Part shown: positions 16,260 to 24,792 of the stretch, piece by piece
Numbering within the stretch: position 1 is the first letter of the stretch
How the letters are laid out: each line of letters starts with the position of its first letter
NCBI GenBank assembly: GCA_937965785.1
Contig: CALCKT010000017.1
Coordinates: 1 to 44,915, forward strand
Origin: an uncultured Propionibacteriaceae bacterium
Lineage (GTDB): Bacteria > Actinomycetota > Actinomycetes > Propionibacteriales > Propionibacteriaceae
Length of the DNA stretch: 44,915 bases
Direction of reading: 5' to 3'
Notes under the pieces: model-generated
Databases searched by the model: none
Seen by the model: only the letters and a program-made list of their open reading frames with translations
What the model was told of the DNA's origin: nothing
Position numbers and translations under genes: made by a program

Positions 16260-17098
16260 CCGCCAATCCTGCCACGTCTGGCAACGAGGTGCCGGGGGTG
16301 CCCTGTCAGGTCGTGCACCGTACGGACATCGCGGAAACCGTACGAGAAGATTTCCCGGACCTGCTCGGCGTGCGACTGGTCGTGTTCCATGGCCACCAGG
16401 CCTCCCGGTTTCAGGAGCCTGCACGCCACCGAGTGAACGACCCGGATGGCCTCCAGCCCGTCCTCGCCGCCGAAAAGCGCCTCGGCCGGGTCGTGGCTCA
16501 CCTCCACGGGGAGCTGGTCGCGCAAACCGGTGGGGACATAGGGTGGGTTCGCCACCACGACGTCGACCCGGGCATCGAGATCATGGAAGGCATCGGACAT
16601 GTCCTGTCTGCGACAGTCCACCCCGAGGCCCTCAAGGTTCCGCAGCAACCAGGGCCACGCGTCGGGGGAACGCTCCACGGCGTGCAGCTCCAGGCCACCA
16701 CGTTCCCTCGCGAGGCTCCGGGTTATGGCCCCCGACCCGGCACACAGTTCAACCACACGGTGTCTCCCCGCGGGCAGGCCCGCCAGGTGCGCGAGCACCT
16801 CATCGACCAACAGTTCCGTTTCGGGCCGCGGTATGAATACCCCGGGTCCCACATCGAGGGTTTCGTAGCGGAACGGAGCCCGGCCCGTGATGTGCTGGAC
16901 CGGTTCCCCGGTTTTCCGCCGCGCCACGAAACCGGCCACCTGGTCGCGGTCCCCGGGTGAGGCGTCCCGGAGGATCAGCGCCGCCGAGTCGCATTCCAGG
17001 GCGTGGCAGACGAGCCAACGGGCATCGGCCGCCGGAGTGGTGACGCCTGCCTCCGCCAGCTGCTCCGAGACATCCAGCACCAGGTCCCAGGCCCTCAT
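16256..17098 (-). CDS. prmC: Release factor glutamine N5-methyltransferase
   Basis: Methylates the Gln of the GGQ motif in release factors. The 280-residue protein has an N-terminal helical domain, the AdoMet loop VVELCAGSGAI, and the catalytic NPPYVP tetrad. ATG 17098 overlaps the stop of its substrate's gene prfA (ATGA), so enzyme and substrate are co-translated. Confidence 0.96.
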   Translation of the reverse strand: MRAWDLVLDVSEQLAEAGVTTPAADARWLVCHALECDSAALILRDASPGDRDQVAGFVARRKTGEPVQHITGRAPFRYETLDVGPGVFIPRPETELLVDEVLAHLAGLPAGRHRVVELCAGSGAITRSLARERGGLELHAVERSPDAWPWLLRNLEGLGVDCRRQDMSDAFHDLDARVDVVVANPPYVPTGLRDQLPVEVSHDPAEALFGGEDGLEAIRVVHSVACRLLKPGGLVAMEHDQSHAEQVREIFSYGFRDVRTVHDLTGHPRHLVARRGRIGG

Positions 17099-18162
17099 CG
17101 GCCCGATCCGGACAGCCGTTCGGCCAGGTCGGCCTCTGCCAGGGCATCGAGCACGGGTGCCAGGGCTCCCGCCAGGACCAAGTCCAGGTTGTGGGCCTTG
17201 AAACCGATCCGGTGATCGGCGAAACGATTCTCAGGGAAGTTGTAGGTGCGGATCCGTTCGGAACGGTCCACCGTGCGCACCTGCGACCTGCGGGCGGCGG
17301 ACGCCGCCTCCGCGGCCTTCGTCTCCTGGATGGCGGCCAGCCTGGAACGCAGCAGACGCATCGCCTGTTCGCGGTTCTGCAGCTGGGAACGTTCGTTCTG
17401 GCAGCTCACCACCACCCCCGTCGGGAGGTGGGTGATCCTGACCGCCGAGTCCGTGGTGTTCACCCCCTGACCGCCGGGCCCGGATGCGCGGAACACATCG
17501 ATCCTGAGGTCGGATTCGTTGATCTCCAGTTCCTCCGGCTCGATGTCCGGGGAGACCAGCACACCGGCGGCGGAGGTGTGGATGCGTCCCTGCGCCTCGG
17601 TGACGGGAACGCGTTGCACCCGGTGCACCCCACCCTCGAACTTGAGCCTCCCGTAGGGCCCGACCCCATCGATGCTGGTTCCCTTGACGGCCACCGTCAC
17701 AGATTTGAACCCGCCGAGGTCCGTGGCCTGGGAATCCAGCACCTCGACATGCCAGCCGACCTGTTCCGCGTAGCGCTGGTACATGCGCAGCAGATCGGCC
17801 GCGAACAGTGCGGATTCCTCTCCACCCTCCCCCGACTTGATCTCGAGGATCGCATCGGCGTCGTCGTTCGGATCCCTCGGTGCCAGCAGCCGGGTGAGCC
17901 GCTCCGCGGTCTCCTCCAGTCGCGCCCCGATCGCCTCGGCCTCCTCCGCGAACACGGGATCCTGCTCCGCGAGTTCGAGTGCCGCCTCCCGGTCGGCGGC
18001 CAGCCCGCGGTACAGGGCCAGGGCCTCGACCACGGGATGCAGCGCGGCGTAACGACGACCGACCCGGCGCATCAGCACCGGGTCGGCGTGCGTCGCGGGG
18101 TCGGCCAGCCGGGCCTCGAGCTGATCGTGTTCGGCGATCAGGGGATCCGCGTTCTCAAACAA
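17095..18162 (-). CDS. prfA: Peptide chain release factor 1
   Basis: Terminates translation at UAA/UAG. A 355-residue class I factor with the RF1-type codon-recognition tripeptide (PVT in VPVTEAQGRIHTS) and GPGGQGVN in the hydrolysis domain. TTG 18162 is proposed as start: it gives MFENADPLIAEHDQL, the usual RF1 N-terminus, with GGAG about nine bases upstream. No ATG or GTG is available in frame between it and the rpmE stop. Confidence 0.94.
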   Translation of the reverse strand: MFENADPLIAEHDQLEARLADPATHADPVLMRRVGRRYAALHPVVEALALYRGLAADREAALELAEQDPVFAEEAEAIGARLEETAERLTRLLAPRDPNDDADAILEIKSGEGGEESALFAADLLRMYQRYAEQVGWHVEVLDSQATDLGGFKSVTVAVKGTSIDGVGPYGRLKFEGGVHRVQRVPVTEAQGRIHTSAAGVLVSPDIEPEELEINESDLRIDVFRASGPGGQGVNTTDSAVRITHLPTGVVVSCQNERSQLQNREQAMRLLRSRLAAIQETKAAEAASAARRSQVRTVDRSERIRTYNFPENRFADHRIGFKAHNLDLVLAGALAPVLDALAEADLAERLSGSGR

Positions 18163-18181
18163 TTCCGCAGTCTCCGCGAAC

Positions 18182-18397
18182 TCACTTCTTCTTGTTCTTG
18201 GCGTACATGCGCTCGAAACGGGCGACGCGGCCACCGGTGTCGAGAATCTTCTGCTTGCCGGTGTAGAAGGGATGGCACTCGGAACACACGTCGGCGCTCA
18301 GGGCTCCCTTCTTCGAGGTGCTGCGGGTGGTGAAGGTGTTGCCACAGGTGCAGTGGACCTTCGTATCGACGTAATCGGGGTGGATGCCCTGCTTCAT
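18182..18397 (-). CDS. rpmE: 50S ribosomal protein bL31
   Basis: A 71-residue, zinc-binding (C+) bL31: Cys16 and Cys18 (CTCGN) plus Cys38 and Cys41 (VCSECHPFYTG) are all present. Strong AGGAG before ATG 18397. Presence of all four cysteines marks it as the zinc-replete paralogue; a Zn-free copy is not in the window. Confidence 0.97.
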   Translation of the reverse strand: MKQGIHPDYVDTKVHCTCGNTFTTRSTSKKGALSADVCSECHPFYTGKQKILDTGGRVARFERMYAKNKKK

Positions 18398-18466
18398 GAT
18401 CTTCTCCTAGATGTGTTCTTCCCGGGTCGCCACACCGGCGGTGGGCGTGAACCGGCACAGCGTGCA

Positions 18467-18476
18467 ATTGTGCCAG
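18467..18476 (-). promoter_or_regulatory. Extended -10 of the rpmE promoter
   Basis: CTGGCACAAT on the minus strand, with TTGTTT as a possible -35 sixteen bases upstream of CACAAT. Identical ten bases precede the bL37 gene (33181-33190). The leader to rpmE would be about 60 bases. Confidence 0.4.
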
Positions 18477-18524
18477 CCGATGCCGCTGAAACAAAACGCT
18501 CCCTGCGGCCTCGGCGCGATCGCC

Positions 18525-20264
18525 TCAGCCCTCCTGGGCCGGGGTGGTTTTCAGAACGCTGAGCAGGAACTCGTGGTTGTTCTGCGTCTTGCGCATCCTG
18601 GCCAGCAGGGTCTCCAGGGCTGCCTGATCATCGAGACCGGAGAGCGCACGCCGCAGCTTCCAGATGATGTTCAACTCGTCGCGTCCGAGCAGCAGGTCCT
18701 CGCGGCGGGTCCCGGAGGCGTCCACGTCGATCGCGGGGAAGATCCGCTTGTCGGCGAGCTGCCTGGCGAGCCTGAGCTCCATGTTGCCCGTGCCCTTGAA
18801 CTCCTCGAAGATGACCTCGTCCATCCGGGAACCGGTCTCGATGAGGGCGGTTGCCAGGATGGTCAGGGAACCACCGTTCTCGATGTTTCGGGCCGCGCCG
18901 AAGAACTTCTTCGGCGGGTAGAGGGCCGCGGAGTCGACACCACCGGAGAGGATGCGTCCGGACGCCGGGGCGGCCAGGTTGTACGCCCTGCCCAGCCGGG
19001 TGATGCCGTCGAGCAGAACCACCACGTCATGACCGAGTTCAACGAGACGTTTGGCCCGTTCGATGGCCAGCTCCGCAACCACGGTGTGATCCTCGGCGGG
19101 GCGGTCGAAGGTGGATGCGATCACCTCGCCGGAAACGGTGCGCTGGAAATCGGTGACCTCCTCGGGACGTTCGTCGACGAGAACCACCATGAGATGCACC
19201 TCGGGGTTGTTCGCGGCGATCGCGTTCGCGATGGCCTGCATCACCATCGTCTTGCCGGCCTTGGGCGGGGAGACGATCAGGCCGCGCTGTCCCTTGCCGA
19301 TCGGGGCCACCAGGTCGATGACGCGACCGGTCAGCTGAGTGTTGACCGTTTCGAGACGGAGCTTCTCCTGGGGGTACAGGGGGGTCAGTTTCGCGAATTC
19401 GGGACGCTGCTTGGCCTTCTCGGGATCGTCGCCGTTGATGGAGTCGATCCGCACCAGCGGGTTGTACTTCTCCTTGCGTTCACCCTCCCGGGGGGTGCGG
19501 ATGGCGCCGACGATCACGTCGCCCCGCCGCAACCCGAAGCGGCGCACCATGGCCAGCGGCAGGTAGGCGTCGTTGGGACCGGGAAGGTACCCGGTGGTGC
19601 GCACGAAGGCGTAGTTGTCGAGAATGTCCACGATCCCGGAAACGGCGGCGAGCACGTCGTCCTCGGAGACCGTGGGTTCGTTCTCGAAACGATCCATGCC
19701 GCCGGAGCCGCGGTTTCGGCGGTTCTGGCGGTCGCGGTTGCGGCGACGCCGCCCACGGCGGCCACCCTCGTTTTCGTCCTCGAAACGACCCGCTCCTGCG
19801 CTGGCGGGGGCGAGAACCGGGGTCGCGGTGGCGCCACCGGTCTGGCCGAGGGCCGCGGCAAGCCGCTCCCCGACCTCCTCGTTCGTCGCCTCCTGGGCCG
19901 CGCGATCGCGTTCTTTGTTGCGTTCGCGGCGACGTCGGTTGCGGCTGAGGCCCTCGTTGTCCCCCCGCGGCTGGGATTGCTGGGCGGAAGACCCGGGATC
20001 CGCTTTTTCCGCCTCGGTGGGCTCGGAGGCGGGACGCCCCGGCACCTCCACCGGAAGTTGCGGCTCGGCATCGGCCGTCTTCCTGGGGCGTGGGGCGCGG
20101 GTCGAATGTTCGGGCCTGGCCGGGACGTTGACCCCGCCGGAGATGGCGGCGATCAGATCGCCCTTGCGCATCGCGGATGTGCCCTTGATGCCCATCCCGG
20201 CTGCCATCTTCTTGAGCTCCGGGAGCTTCAGGTCTGCCAGGGAGTTGGAACCGGATTCGGTCAC
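18525..20264 (-). CDS. rho: Transcription termination factor Rho
   Basis: Hexameric RNA-dependent helicase, 579 residues. The N-terminus (LADLKLPELKKMAAGMGIKG) is the Rho N helical domain. It is followed by a long actinobacterial insert of low complexity including an Arg/Asn-rich run near residues 165-187, then the RNA-binding fold (GYLPGPNDAYLP), P-loop SPPKAGKTMVMQ, and VVVLLDGITRLGRAYN. GTG 20264 has AAGGAAGG six bases upstream. The 315 bases to thrB hold a structured leader with an upstream ORF (described separately). Confidence 0.97.
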   Translation of the reverse strand: MTESGSNSLADLKLPELKKMAAGMGIKGTSAMRKGDLIAAISGGVNVPARPEHSTRAPRPRKTADAEPQLPVEVPGRPASEPTEAEKADPGSSAQQSQPRGDNEGLSRNRRRRERNKERDRAAQEATNEEVGERLAAALGQTGGATATPVLAPASAGAGRFEDENEGGRRGRRRRNRDRQNRRNRGSGGMDRFENEPTVSEDDVLAAVSGIVDILDNYAFVRTTGYLPGPNDAYLPLAMVRRFGLRRGDVIVGAIRTPREGERKEKYNPLVRIDSINGDDPEKAKQRPEFAKLTPLYPQEKLRLETVNTQLTGRVIDLVAPIGKGQRGLIVSPPKAGKTMVMQAIANAIAANNPEVHLMVVLVDERPEEVTDFQRTVSGEVIASTFDRPAEDHTVVAELAIERAKRLVELGHDVVVLLDGITRLGRAYNLAAPASGRILSGGVDSAALYPPKKFFGAARNIENGGSLTILATALIETGSRMDEVIFEEFKGTGNMELRLARQLADKRIFPAIDVDASGTRREDLLLGRDELNIIWKLRRALSGLDDQAALETLLARMRKTQNNHEFLLSVLKTTPAQEG

Positions 20265-20288
20265 GGAATGCCTTCCTTGCTCAGGAAA

Positions 20289-20371
20289 CCGGTGGCGTGT
20301 AGAAATGCTCAGCCGGTGAAGTGTGTAGTCAAGGCGCTCATTTCACGGTGGTAAAAGAATCCGCCACCGGC
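20289..20371 (-). promoter_or_regulatory. rho leader with two alternative stems
   Basis: In the minus-strand leader one segment can pair in two ways: bases 20362-20370 with 20289-20297 (CCGGTGGCG/CGCCACCGG, nine pairs) or 20365-20371 with 20312-20318 (GCCGGTG/CACCGGC, seven pairs). The two pairings exclude one another and the second overlaps the end of the upstream ORF, an attenuator-like layout just before rho. Inference from sequence only. Confidence 0.4.
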
Positions 20372-20380
20372 GCCGTTCAT
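20309..20380 (-). CDS. Putative 23-codon leader peptide upstream of rho
   Basis: ATG 20380 opens a 23-residue frame (MNGAGGGFFYHREMSALTTH then FTG) ending at TGA 20311-20309, 44 bases before the rho start. An extended -10 lies just upstream, so the ATG would be about six bases from the mRNA 5' end, without a ribosome-binding site. No homology recognised. E. coli rho also has a leader peptide gene (rhoL), but no sequence relation is claimed. Confidence 0.4.
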   Translation of the reverse strand: MNGAGGGFFYHREMSALTTHFTG

Positions 20381-20392
20381 GTGACTGCGGAA

Positions 20393-20401
20393 ATAATAAC
20401 A
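20393..20401 (-). promoter_or_regulatory. Extended -10 promoter for rho leader
   Basis: TGTTATTAT on the minus strand (TGn plus TATTAT), the only AT-rich stretch in the 315-base thrB-rho gap. The predicted start is A20386. No TTGACA-like -35 is evident (GGGGAG at the expected place). The remaining bases 20402-20579 show no gene, only a short CCGTC/GACGG stem after the thrB stop. Confidence 0.45.
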
Positions 20402-20579
20402 CGAAACCCCGCCCTCTCCCCAGCGGGTGTTACTGGAAAGGGCCCGGGTCGTTTCCAAAGCCTCGGATTGGAGGTTCTGCGGAGAGGGAAAGCCTGCGGA
20501 GGGGATCGACCGGACGGGAAGGTCCTCCGGCCGTCCGCCTCGGAACGAAACTTCAACGCCCCGGCCCGTCCCGGACGGT

Positions 20580-21464
20580 TCAGCCCAGGAGCTGTACTCC
20601 CCCGCCGATCCCGAGATCGTGCCGCCGGAACCCCTCGTACCCGACGGTTTCCGATGCCGCCAGCTGGCTCTCCAGCCCGACCGCGAACACGGTCGGCCCC
20701 GCTCCGGATATGGTTGCCGGCACCCCCGCCTCCCGCAGCCTCCGCAGCAGCGTCCAGGAGGTCGGCATCAGTTCGGAACGGTGGAACTGGTGCAGCCGGT
20801 CCCTCGTGGCGGCCAACAGCAGATCGGGGCGCTGCTCAAGGGCCAGGGGCAGGGAGGCCGCCGCGACCGCCTGGGCCACGGCGTCCTTCCGGGTGACCAC
20901 ATCGGGCAGCACCGCCCTGGCCCCCGAGGTGCGCACCTCCAGGTCAGGGACGAACGCGAGGCAGCGCAGACCGTCCACGGGTCGCAGCCGGATCAGTTCC
21001 ACCCGTTCACCGTCCAGCCAGGCCAGGATCGCACCGCCCCAGACCGCGGCCCCCGCGTTGTCGGGATGCCCCTCCAGGAAGCTGGAGATCCGGGTCAGCT
21101 CGACCCGGTCCAGCTCCTTGCCGGGAAAGGCGATGCCGTGCGCGAGCGCGCAACCCGCCACTATGGCGGCCGCGGAGGAACCGAGCCCACGCGAGTGCGG
21201 GATCGTGTTGTGCGCCCTCAGGACCAACCCGCCGGGCGGGGCCACACCCCATTGGCGCAGGGCGTGCAGCAGCGTGTCCACCACGAGATGGGACTCATCG
21301 CGAGGCACCTGGTGGGCCCCCTCACCGGTCACCTCGACGTCGACCCCCCCGGAATCCGAGACCTCCAGGGTCAGTTCGTCGAACCAGTTCACCGCCAGCC
21401 CGACGCAGTCGAACCCCGACCCCAGATTTGCGGTGGTGGCCGGGACACGTACGACGAGCCTCAC
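20580..21464 (-). CDS. thrB: Homoserine kinase
   Basis: Phosphorylates homoserine for threonine synthesis. The 294-residue GHMP kinase shows the ATP loop PHSRGLGSSAAAIVAGC, an N-terminal VPATTANLGSGFDCVGLA and the C-terminal ISGAGPTVFAVG. GTG 21464 overlaps the hom stop as GTGA. Confidence 0.96.
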   Translation of the reverse strand: MRLVVRVPATTANLGSGFDCVGLAVNWFDELTLEVSDSGGVDVEVTGEGAHQVPRDESHLVVDTLLHALRQWGVAPPGGLVLRAHNTIPHSRGLGSSAAAIVAGCALAHGIAFPGKELDRVELTRISSFLEGHPDNAGAAVWGGAILAWLDGERVELIRLRPVDGLRCLAFVPDLEVRTSGARAVLPDVVTRKDAVAQAVAAASLPLALEQRPDLLLAATRDRLHQFHRSELMPTSWTLLRRLREAGVPATISGAGPTVFAVGLESQLAASETVGYEGFRRHDLGIGGGVQLLG

Positions 21465-22774
21465 TTGCCCTCGATGCGCATGTAGTCGATGGAGTCCCCG
21501 ATGAAGGGGGCTTCCCGCAACGCCGCGACGACGTCCTGGAGATCCTGCTCACGCGCGTCGTGGGTCATGAAGTTCAGCTCCGCGGTGAACCCGTCCGTGC
21601 GTCCCAGGCCCTCCAGATAGGACTGCTGGCAGGTTTGCAGGGAAACCCGGTGGGCACCGAAGATGGTGGCACACTTGGCCAGCACACCCGGTTTGTCCTC
21701 CACCTGGAAACGAATGTAGTAGCGGCTGGTCGCGTCCCCGATGGGGGCGACCCCGCGCTTGGTGTATCCGGTCCCGAGATGACCTGCGGCTCCCCGCACC
21801 CGGTTGCGGGCCGCGGTGACCACGTCGCCCATGACCGCGGATGCGGTGGGGGCGCCACCGGCCCCCTGGCCGAGGAACATCAGCTGCCCGGCCTCGACCG
21901 ACTCGACGAAGATCGCGTTGTACGCCCCGGAAACGGAGGCCAGCGGGTGGGTTTTCGGGACCATGGTGGGATGAACCTTGACGATGACCCGGTCATCGTC
22001 TGCCAGCTTGGCCACGGCGAGCAGTTTCACCACACAACCCATCCGGTCGGCGGCCCGGATGTCGGTTTCCGTCACCGATGTGATGCCCTCGCAGAAGACC
22101 TCGGAGCTGTGCACTTCGGTGTGGAACGCGAGCCCGGCCAGGATCGCCGCCTTCGCGGCCGCGTCCTTGCCCTCGATGTCGGCGGTGGGATCGGCCTCCG
22201 CGAAACCGAGTTCCTGGGCCTGGCGCAGCGCCACGTCGAAACTCAGGTGGTTCGTGGTCATCTGGTCGAGGATGTAGTTGGTGGTGCCGTTGACGATACC
22301 CATTACCGCGCGGATCTCGTCGCCGACCAAGGATTCCCGAAGCGGCCTGATGATCGGGATGGCTCCCGCCACCGCCGCCTCGTAGTAGAGGTCGACCCCG
22401 TTCTTCTTGGCGGTGGCGGCGAGCCGCGCCAGGTCCTCGGCCAGCAGCGCCTTGTTGGCGGTGATCACGGATGCCCCCGCGTTCATGGCCTCCGTGAGCA
22501 GGCTCCGCGCGGGTTCGATACCGCCGATCACCTCGACCACGAGATCCAGATCGCCGCGCGCGACGAGGCCGTGTACGTCCGTGGTGAACAGGCCGGGGTC
22601 GATGCCGGGACGTTCCACGTCGAGCCTGCGCACCCCGATTCCGACGAGTTCCAGGGGCCGCCCGATGCGTTGGCGCAAGGACTCCGCCTCCTGACTCAGG
22701 ATCCGGGCCACTTGGGAACCCACCACACCGGCACCGAGCAGTGCCACTTTCAATGGCGAAGTCTCCTCAGCCAT
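21461..22774 (-). CDS. hom: Homoserine dehydrogenase
   Basis: Reduces aspartate semialdehyde to homoserine. 437 residues: the Rossmann loop VALLGAGVVGSQVA, VITANKALLAEDL, the catalytic domain with GIVNGTTNYIL and EADPTADIEGKDAAAKAAIL, and a C-terminal ACT domain (YYIRFQVEDKPGVLAKCATI) for feedback control. ATG 22774 is selected because GGGGAG lies five bases upstream; GTG 22780, overlapping the lysA stop, has no spacing for a ribosome-binding site. Confidence 0.96.
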   Translation of the reverse strand: MAEETSPLKVALLGAGVVGSQVARILSQEAESLRQRIGRPLELVGIGVRRLDVERPGIDPGLFTTDVHGLVARGDLDLVVEVIGGIEPARSLLTEAMNAGASVITANKALLAEDLARLAATAKKNGVDLYYEAAVAGAIPIIRPLRESLVGDEIRAVMGIVNGTTNYILDQMTTNHLSFDVALRQAQELGFAEADPTADIEGKDAAAKAAILAGLAFHTEVHSSEVFCEGITSVTETDIRAADRMGCVVKLLAVAKLADDDRVIVKVHPTMVPKTHPLASVSGAYNAIFVESVEAGQLMFLGQGAGGAPTASAVMGDVVTAARNRVRGAAGHLGTGYTKRGVAPIGDATSRYYIRFQVEDKPGVLAKCATIFGAHRVSLQTCQQSYLEGLGRTDGFTAELNFMTHDAREQDLQDVVAALREAPFIGDSIDYMRIEGK

Positions 22775-22776
22775 TC

Positions 22777-24180
22777 TCACTCCCCTACGTCGAGTCGCAT
22801 CAGGTCTTCCAGGGTTTCCCGCCTGAGAAGCGTTCGTGTCTCCCCCTGGCGCACCGCCAGCAGGGGCGGTTTCGGAACCTGATTGTAGTTACTGGCCATC
22901 GATCGGCAATACGCCCCGGCCCCGGGGACCGCGATCAGGTCGCCGGGGTGGATGTCCCGGGGCAGGAAAACGTCCCGGATCAGGATGTCGCCACCCTCGC
23001 AGTGTTTCCCGACGACCCTCGCGAGCACGGGCTCGGCCTGCGAGATCCGGTTCGCCAGGGCGCAGGAGTACTCGGCGGCGTACAGGGCCGGGCGGATGTT
23101 GTCGCTCATGCCCCCGTCCACGGAGACGTAGGTGCGCGAACGCCCGCTCTCCAGTTCAACGTCCTTCACGGTCCCGACCTCGTACAGGGCCACCCCGGCC
23201 GGGCCACAGATGGCGCGGCCGGGTTCGATGCTGAGCTGGGGGCGTTTCAATCCGAAACCGCGGCACTCGTGCTCGAGGATGTCCTCGAAGGCCCGGGCGA
23301 GGGCGTCAATTGGCATTGGTGAATCGGCCTCCGTGTAGGCGATTCCGAATCCGCCTCCGAGGTCCAGCTCCGCCAGTTCCACCCCGGTGGCGACGCGGAA
23401 CTGCTCCGCCAGCCGCAACGTGCGACGGATCGCCACCTCGAAACCGTGGGTCTCGAAGATCTGCGAGCCGATGTGGCTGTGGATGCCGCGCAGCTCGATG
23501 AAGGGCGAGGACTGGCACCGCACCAGCGCCGCGAGGGCGTGGCCCCCGAGGATTGAAAGGCCGAATTTCTGGTCCTCATGGGCCGTCGCGATGTACTCGT
23601 GCGTGTGGGCCTCCACTCCGGTGGTGACCCGCACCAGCGCTCGGACCGTCACCCCGAGTTCCCGGCAGGCGGTCTCGATGCGGTCTATCTCGTGGAAGGA
23701 GTCGACGATGATGCGCCCGACCCCCTGTTCGAGGGCGAAACGGATCTCCTCAGCCGATTTGTTGTTGCCGTGGAACCCGAGCCGCTCCGCCGGCATCCCG
23801 CCGGCCAGGGCGATCCGCATCTCCCCCATGGTCGTCACGTCCATGTGGAGCCCGTCCTCGGCCACCCAGCGGGCCACCGCCCGGGTCAGCAGGGCCTTTC
23901 CCGCGTAGTAGACCCGCCATCCGGCGAAGTTGTCGCGGAAGGCCCGTGCCCTGGCGCGGAAGTCCTGTTCGTCGATCACGTAGGCGGGTGTGCCCTGTTC
24001 GGCCGCGACCCGCGTCAGGGGGACCCCACCGATCACGACGCGCCCTTTCTCGTCCCGATCGGTCCCGGCGGGCCACAGCTCCGCTCGCAACTGGTTCAGG
24101 TCCTCGGGCAGCGTGAGCCACTGCGGTCCCGTTTTGGCGACGTCGGCGTGGATCGAGCCGGCGATGTGAGCGTGGGTCAT
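22777..24180 (-). CDS. lysA: Diaminopimelate decarboxylase
   Basis: PLP enzyme converting meso-diaminopimelate to lysine, 467 residues. The PLP lysine is in VYYAGKALLTRA; other motifs are HGNNKSAEEI, LDLGGGFGIAY, IEPGRAICGPAG and GKHCEGGDILI. It starts the lysA-hom-thrB run. No clear ribosome-binding site precedes ATG 24180. Unlike in mycobacteria, argS is not immediately upstream. Confidence 0.96.
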   Translation of the reverse strand: MTHAHIAGSIHADVAKTGPQWLTLPEDLNQLRAELWPAGTDRDEKGRVVIGGVPLTRVAAEQGTPAYVIDEQDFRARARAFRDNFAGWRVYYAGKALLTRAVARWVAEDGLHMDVTTMGEMRIALAGGMPAERLGFHGNNKSAEEIRFALEQGVGRIIVDSFHEIDRIETACRELGVTVRALVRVTTGVEAHTHEYIATAHEDQKFGLSILGGHALAALVRCQSSPFIELRGIHSHIGSQIFETHGFEVAIRRTLRLAEQFRVATGVELAELDLGGGFGIAYTEADSPMPIDALARAFEDILEHECRGFGLKRPQLSIEPGRAICGPAGVALYEVGTVKDVELESGRSRTYVSVDGGMSDNIRPALYAAEYSCALANRISQAEPVLARVVGKHCEGGDILIRDVFLPRDIHPGDLIAVPGAGAYCRSMASNYNQVPKPPLLAVRQGETRTLLRRETLEDLMRLDVGE

Positions 24181-24184
24181 GAGG

Positions 24185-24499
24185 TCAAAGCTTGCCAGAA
24201 GGGGCGTGCCGGGGCCGATGAAACTCCGGCACGTCCCACAAAACGGGCGGGTTGCCGGTCACCTGTTCCCCTTGGGCTCGGAACTCGTCCTCGACGGCCT
24301 CGAGTGTCTTGTCCGAGGTTTTGGGCAGGTGACGCAGCACGACCCAGATCGCGAGCACGCCGAGCAGAGCGAAAATCCCGAAGGCAGGGCCGGCGCTGAT
24401 CGCGGTCCCGGGGAACTGGCCATCGCGGTCATCGACGGCATCCTCCCGGCCCGCGGCCCGGCCATCTCCCTGACCTCGGTGGCCCTCGGGACCGAACAC
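24185..24499 (-). CDS. Small single-span membrane protein
   Basis: A 104-residue protein with a hydrophilic, Asp/Arg-rich N-terminus, one transmembrane segment at about 40-60 (AFGIFALLGVLAIWVVLRHL), and an acidic tail containing VEDEFRAQ and WDVPEFHRPRH. GTG 24499 has GAGGG seven bases upstream. Four bases separate its stop from lysA, so the two may be co-transcribed. No family recognised; the frame is credible because the membrane segment and positively charged flank are well formed. Confidence 0.55.
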   Translation of the reverse strand: MFGPEGHRGQGDGRAAGREDAVDDRDGQFPGTAISAGPAFGIFALLGVLAIWVVLRHLPKTSDKTLEAVEDEFRAQGEQVTGNPPVLWDVPEFHRPRHAPSGKL

Positions 24500-24652
24500 C
24501 CGGAAGCCCTCGCCGGGGAACCGATGAGCCGCAGGCTCCGGGAGCCCGGCACGGCACGCGCGAAGACTGGTGATGCCCCACCGGGATCGGCATCCGGGAC
24601 TCCAAGGTGTCCTGAGAAATCACCGACTTGCCCCGGAACTTCGGGTTCGTGC

Positions 24653-24658
24653 TAGCCT
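24653..24658 (+). promoter_or_regulatory. Possible -10 of tRNA-Arg promoter
   Basis: TAGCCT fits the actinobacterial TAnnnT pattern and predicts a start near 24665, seven bases before the tRNA. TTGCCC at 24628-24633 is a possible -35, but the 19-base spacer is long. The remainder of 24500-24671 shows no gene. Confidence 0.35.
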
Positions 24659-24671
24659 GTCGGACGTTGAA

Positions 24672-24743
24672 GCCCCCGTAGCTCAGGGGATAGAGCACCG
24701 CCCTCCGGAGGCGGGTGCCGAGGTTCGAATCCTCGCGGGGGCG
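24672..24743 (+). tRNA. tRNA-Arg (anticodon CCG)
   Basis: A complete cloverleaf: acceptor GCCCCCG/CGGGGGC, D arm GCTC/GAGC, anticodon stem CCGCC/GGCGG with loop CTCCGGA (anticodon CCG, reads CGG), and T arm CGAGG/CCTCG with loop TTCGAAT. The discriminator is G24743 and CCA is not encoded. 72 bases. Confidence 0.96.
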
Positions 24744-24792
24744 CTTCACGGCCGGGCCTGTCGGCGAGCCCACAACTCCAAGGAGTCCGTGC

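Noticed and set aside
18411..20354. Long open frame antisense to rho
   Set aside because: Explained by the codon bias of rho; composition is low-complexity and unlike a real protein.
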